Assembly: GCA_030668025.1 (NCBI GenBank)
Contig: DAOUUT010000011.1
Span: 1-26,532 of the forward strand
Direction: 5' to 3'
DNA: 26,532 nucleotides
From: Promethearchaeota archaeon
Lineage (GTDB): Archaea; Asgardarchaeota; Lokiarchaeia; Sigynarchaeales; SOKP01
In this document: in pieces, positions 25,054 to 26,532 of the stretch
How the letters are laid out: the number at the start of each line of letters is the position of its first letter
Numbering within the stretch: the stretch's first letter is position 1
Position numbers and translations under genes: made by a program
The notes under the pieces: model-generated
Told to the model about the DNA's origin: nothing
What the model saw: the letters and a program-made list of their open reading frames with translations, nothing else
The model's database searches: none

Positions 25054-26532
25054 CTATTCTCTCACCTCTTTAAGCAATTGATCTTCTTCAATATCGAATT
25101 TCTTAACGAAAATTTTGCGATATTCTTCTGATGTTTTTAGTAATTCTTCATGGCTCCCTTTAGCTGCGATTTCACCATTTTTTAAAACTATAATTAAATC
25201 AGCCCACCTAATTTGTGATAATCGGTGCGTTATTAAAATTGTAGTGCGATTTTTCAATATGTTTTTAATTGCAAACTGAATTTTGTCCTCTGTGTTAGAG
25301 TCAATAGCTGAAGTTGAATCGTCTAAAATAAGAATCCGAGGATCGGATAAAAAAGCTCGTGCTATGGCAATTCTTTGTCTTTCTCCTCCACTAAGCTGAA
25401 CTCCTCTTTCTCCAACCTTCGACTGATATTCTTCAGGCAACGCCTTGATAAAATCATGAGCTTGTGCTTGTTGAGCTACATTAATAACTTGCTCCAATGA
25501 ACTTACTCGCCCAAAAGATATGTTATCAAAAATGGTTGTAGAGAATAAGAATACATCTTGCTCAATATAAGAAATTTGATCTCGCAAAGTTTGTAAAGCA
25601 TAATCCCGAATTTCGTTCCCATCAATTAAAATTCGACCTTTAGAAACATCGTATAGCCGCGAGATTAATTTAGTTAGCGTAGTTTTTCCAGATCCAGTTG
25701 TACCAACTATCGCAACTGTCTGCCCAGGTTTAACTTCAAACGATATATCTTTTAACACAGGGATCTTACCATCAGGGTAGATAAAATCCACATTCTCAAA
25801 TATTATATTACCATTAAAAACTTTCTTTTTACCTTCTTTATTCTCGTCAATCTCAGTTTTTTTATTCATTAACTCGAGCAGTCTATCTGCACTCGATCCT
25901 GCTAATTTAAAGATAGCAAACACAAACATAGAGATGTTGGTAGGGAAACGGAGCAATCCCAAAATTCCTAAAAAAGCAATAATTTGGCCTATATTCATTA
26001 AACCGAAATTAAATAGCACAATACTATGAGTAAAACCTGCTGTTATAACTAATGCGAGAACTAAAATCGGGAGATACTTTGCTTGTAGCTTACCTCGCTC
26101 AATAAATGCTTTTTTATAATTATCTACATGTGTAAAATACTTTTTCATCTCCTTTTCTTCTTGGACAGTAGCTTTAACTACTTCGATGCCCGATAAGGTT
26201 TCGCTTAAAGAAGCAGTCATTAAACCAAAATTTTTCCTTAAACGGGCCGTTACAGGTCCAATTTTACGTGAATAAGACCTCAATAATATAAGAAACGAAA
26301 TAGAAAAAATTATAGGTTCAATTATTAATTGAAGAGGGTAAAACATAACAATGTAAATAATAGGGATAAATAGATATGTAAAAGATTCTATAATTAACGA
26401 TAAAGCCGGGCTGATTAAGAAATTCAACATCCTAACATCATCAGTAACCCTTGCCATTAACTCTCCTATTTTTTGTCTGTCGTGAAACGATTGACTTTTT
26501 CCTAATAGATTTGTGAAGAACTCTCTTCTCGC
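25054..26532 (-). CDS. Heterodimeric ABC exporter, subunit with degenerate Walker B (5' end outside window)
   Basis: The frame is open to the right edge. The last 25 codons before the Met at 26457 encode ARREFFTNLL then FHDRQKIGELMARVTDDV, the standard first-helix/loop motif of this family, so that Met is internal. The window holds most of the membrane domain and all of the ATPase: Walker A GTTGSGKT, signature LSGGE, Walker B LILDDSTSAID with Asp in place of the catalytic Glu, and H-loop THR. The degenerate site is formed by its Walker motifs and the partner's LSMGQ. It is coupled to the downstream subunit by one-base spacing. Missing 5' part: roughly 80-100 residues by family length. Confidence 0.95.
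   Translation of the reverse strand, partial: ARREFFTNLLGKSQSFHDRQKIGELMARVTDDVRMLNFLISPALSLIIESFTYLFIPIIYIVMFYPLQLIIEPIIFSISFLILLRSYSRKIGPVTARLRKNFGLMTASLSETLSGIEVVKATVQEEKEMKKYFTHVDNYKKAFIERGKLQAKYLPILVLALVITAGFTHSIVLFNFGLMNIGQIIAFLGILGLLRFPTNISMFVFAIFKLAGSSADRLLELMNKKTEIDENKEGKKKVFNGNIIFENVDFIYPDGKIPVLKDISFEVKPGQTVAIVGTTGSGKTTLTKLISRLYDVSKGRILIDGNEIRDYALQTLRDQISYIEQDVFLFSTTIFDNISFGRVSSLEQVINVAQQAQAHDFIKALPEEYQSKVGERGVQLSGGERQRIAIARAFLSDPRILILDDSTSAIDSNTEDKIQFAIKNILKNRTTILITHRLSQIRWADLIIVLKNGEIAAKGSHEELLKTSEEYRKIFVKKFDIEEDQLLKEVRE

Noticed and set aside
1..26532. Mobile elements or recent gene transfer
   Set aside because: I see no transposase, integrase or terminal repeats, and base use looks even across the genes.

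Overview
The window is strongly AT-rich and densely packed with genes. It most likely comes from an archaeon, and an Asgard archaeon of the Lokiarchaeia type is my best guess. The grounds are an archaeal-style hexameric glutamate dehydrogenase, an Lrp/AsnC regulator, GGTGA-type Shine-Dalgarno sites, poly-T terminators, many small zinc-ribbon and helix-turn-helix proteins, and a mix of bacterial-like enzymes. That lineage call is inference; no rRNA or tRNA gene is present to confirm it.

Layout. Positions 1-3321 (minus strand) hold a redox operon: a small unknown protein, a NuoE-like [2Fe-2S] subunit, and a large NuoF-like subunit fused to a GltD/NfnB-like flavoprotein that runs off the left edge. 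Next come glutamate dehydrogenase (minus) diverging from a one-piece GMP synthase (plus), an M3 oligopeptidase (plus), and a convergent FMN-binding glutamate-synthase-like protein with its own N-terminal cysteine cluster (minus). Positions 10271-13400 are an accessory stretch: a small helix-turn-helix-like protein, a 600-base intergenic region, an anchored extracellular beta-repeat protein that seems cut short, and two small unknown ORFs. An Lrp/AsnC regulator diverges from a cytoplasmic GH20 beta-hexosaminidase, followed by a PaaI-like thioesterase and a NatAB-like ABC exporter. Two zinc-ribbon proteins follow; one is membrane-bound, winged-helix, and has a disturbed 5' end. Then come an EFR1-type flavodoxin-ferredoxin fusion, glutamine synthetase, an SDR oxidoreductase, a six-helix membrane protein, and a two-gene heterodimeric ABC exporter that runs off the right edge.

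Together the genes suggest an anaerobe. Ammonium assimilation is covered by GDH, GlnA and a GOGAT-like FMN protein. Pyridine-nucleotide/ferredoxin exchange is covered by NuoE, the NuoF-GltD fusion and EFR1. Peptide and amino-sugar catabolism is covered by PepF and GH20.

The items I rate highest are the NuoF-GltD fusion with one NADH and one NADPH-type site, the GOGAT-like protein without 3Fe-4S cysteines, the truncated second half of the surface protein, the 5' frame problem of the membrane winged-helix gene, and the structured leader of glnA. I found no CRISPR array, insertion sequence, tRNA or rRNA.
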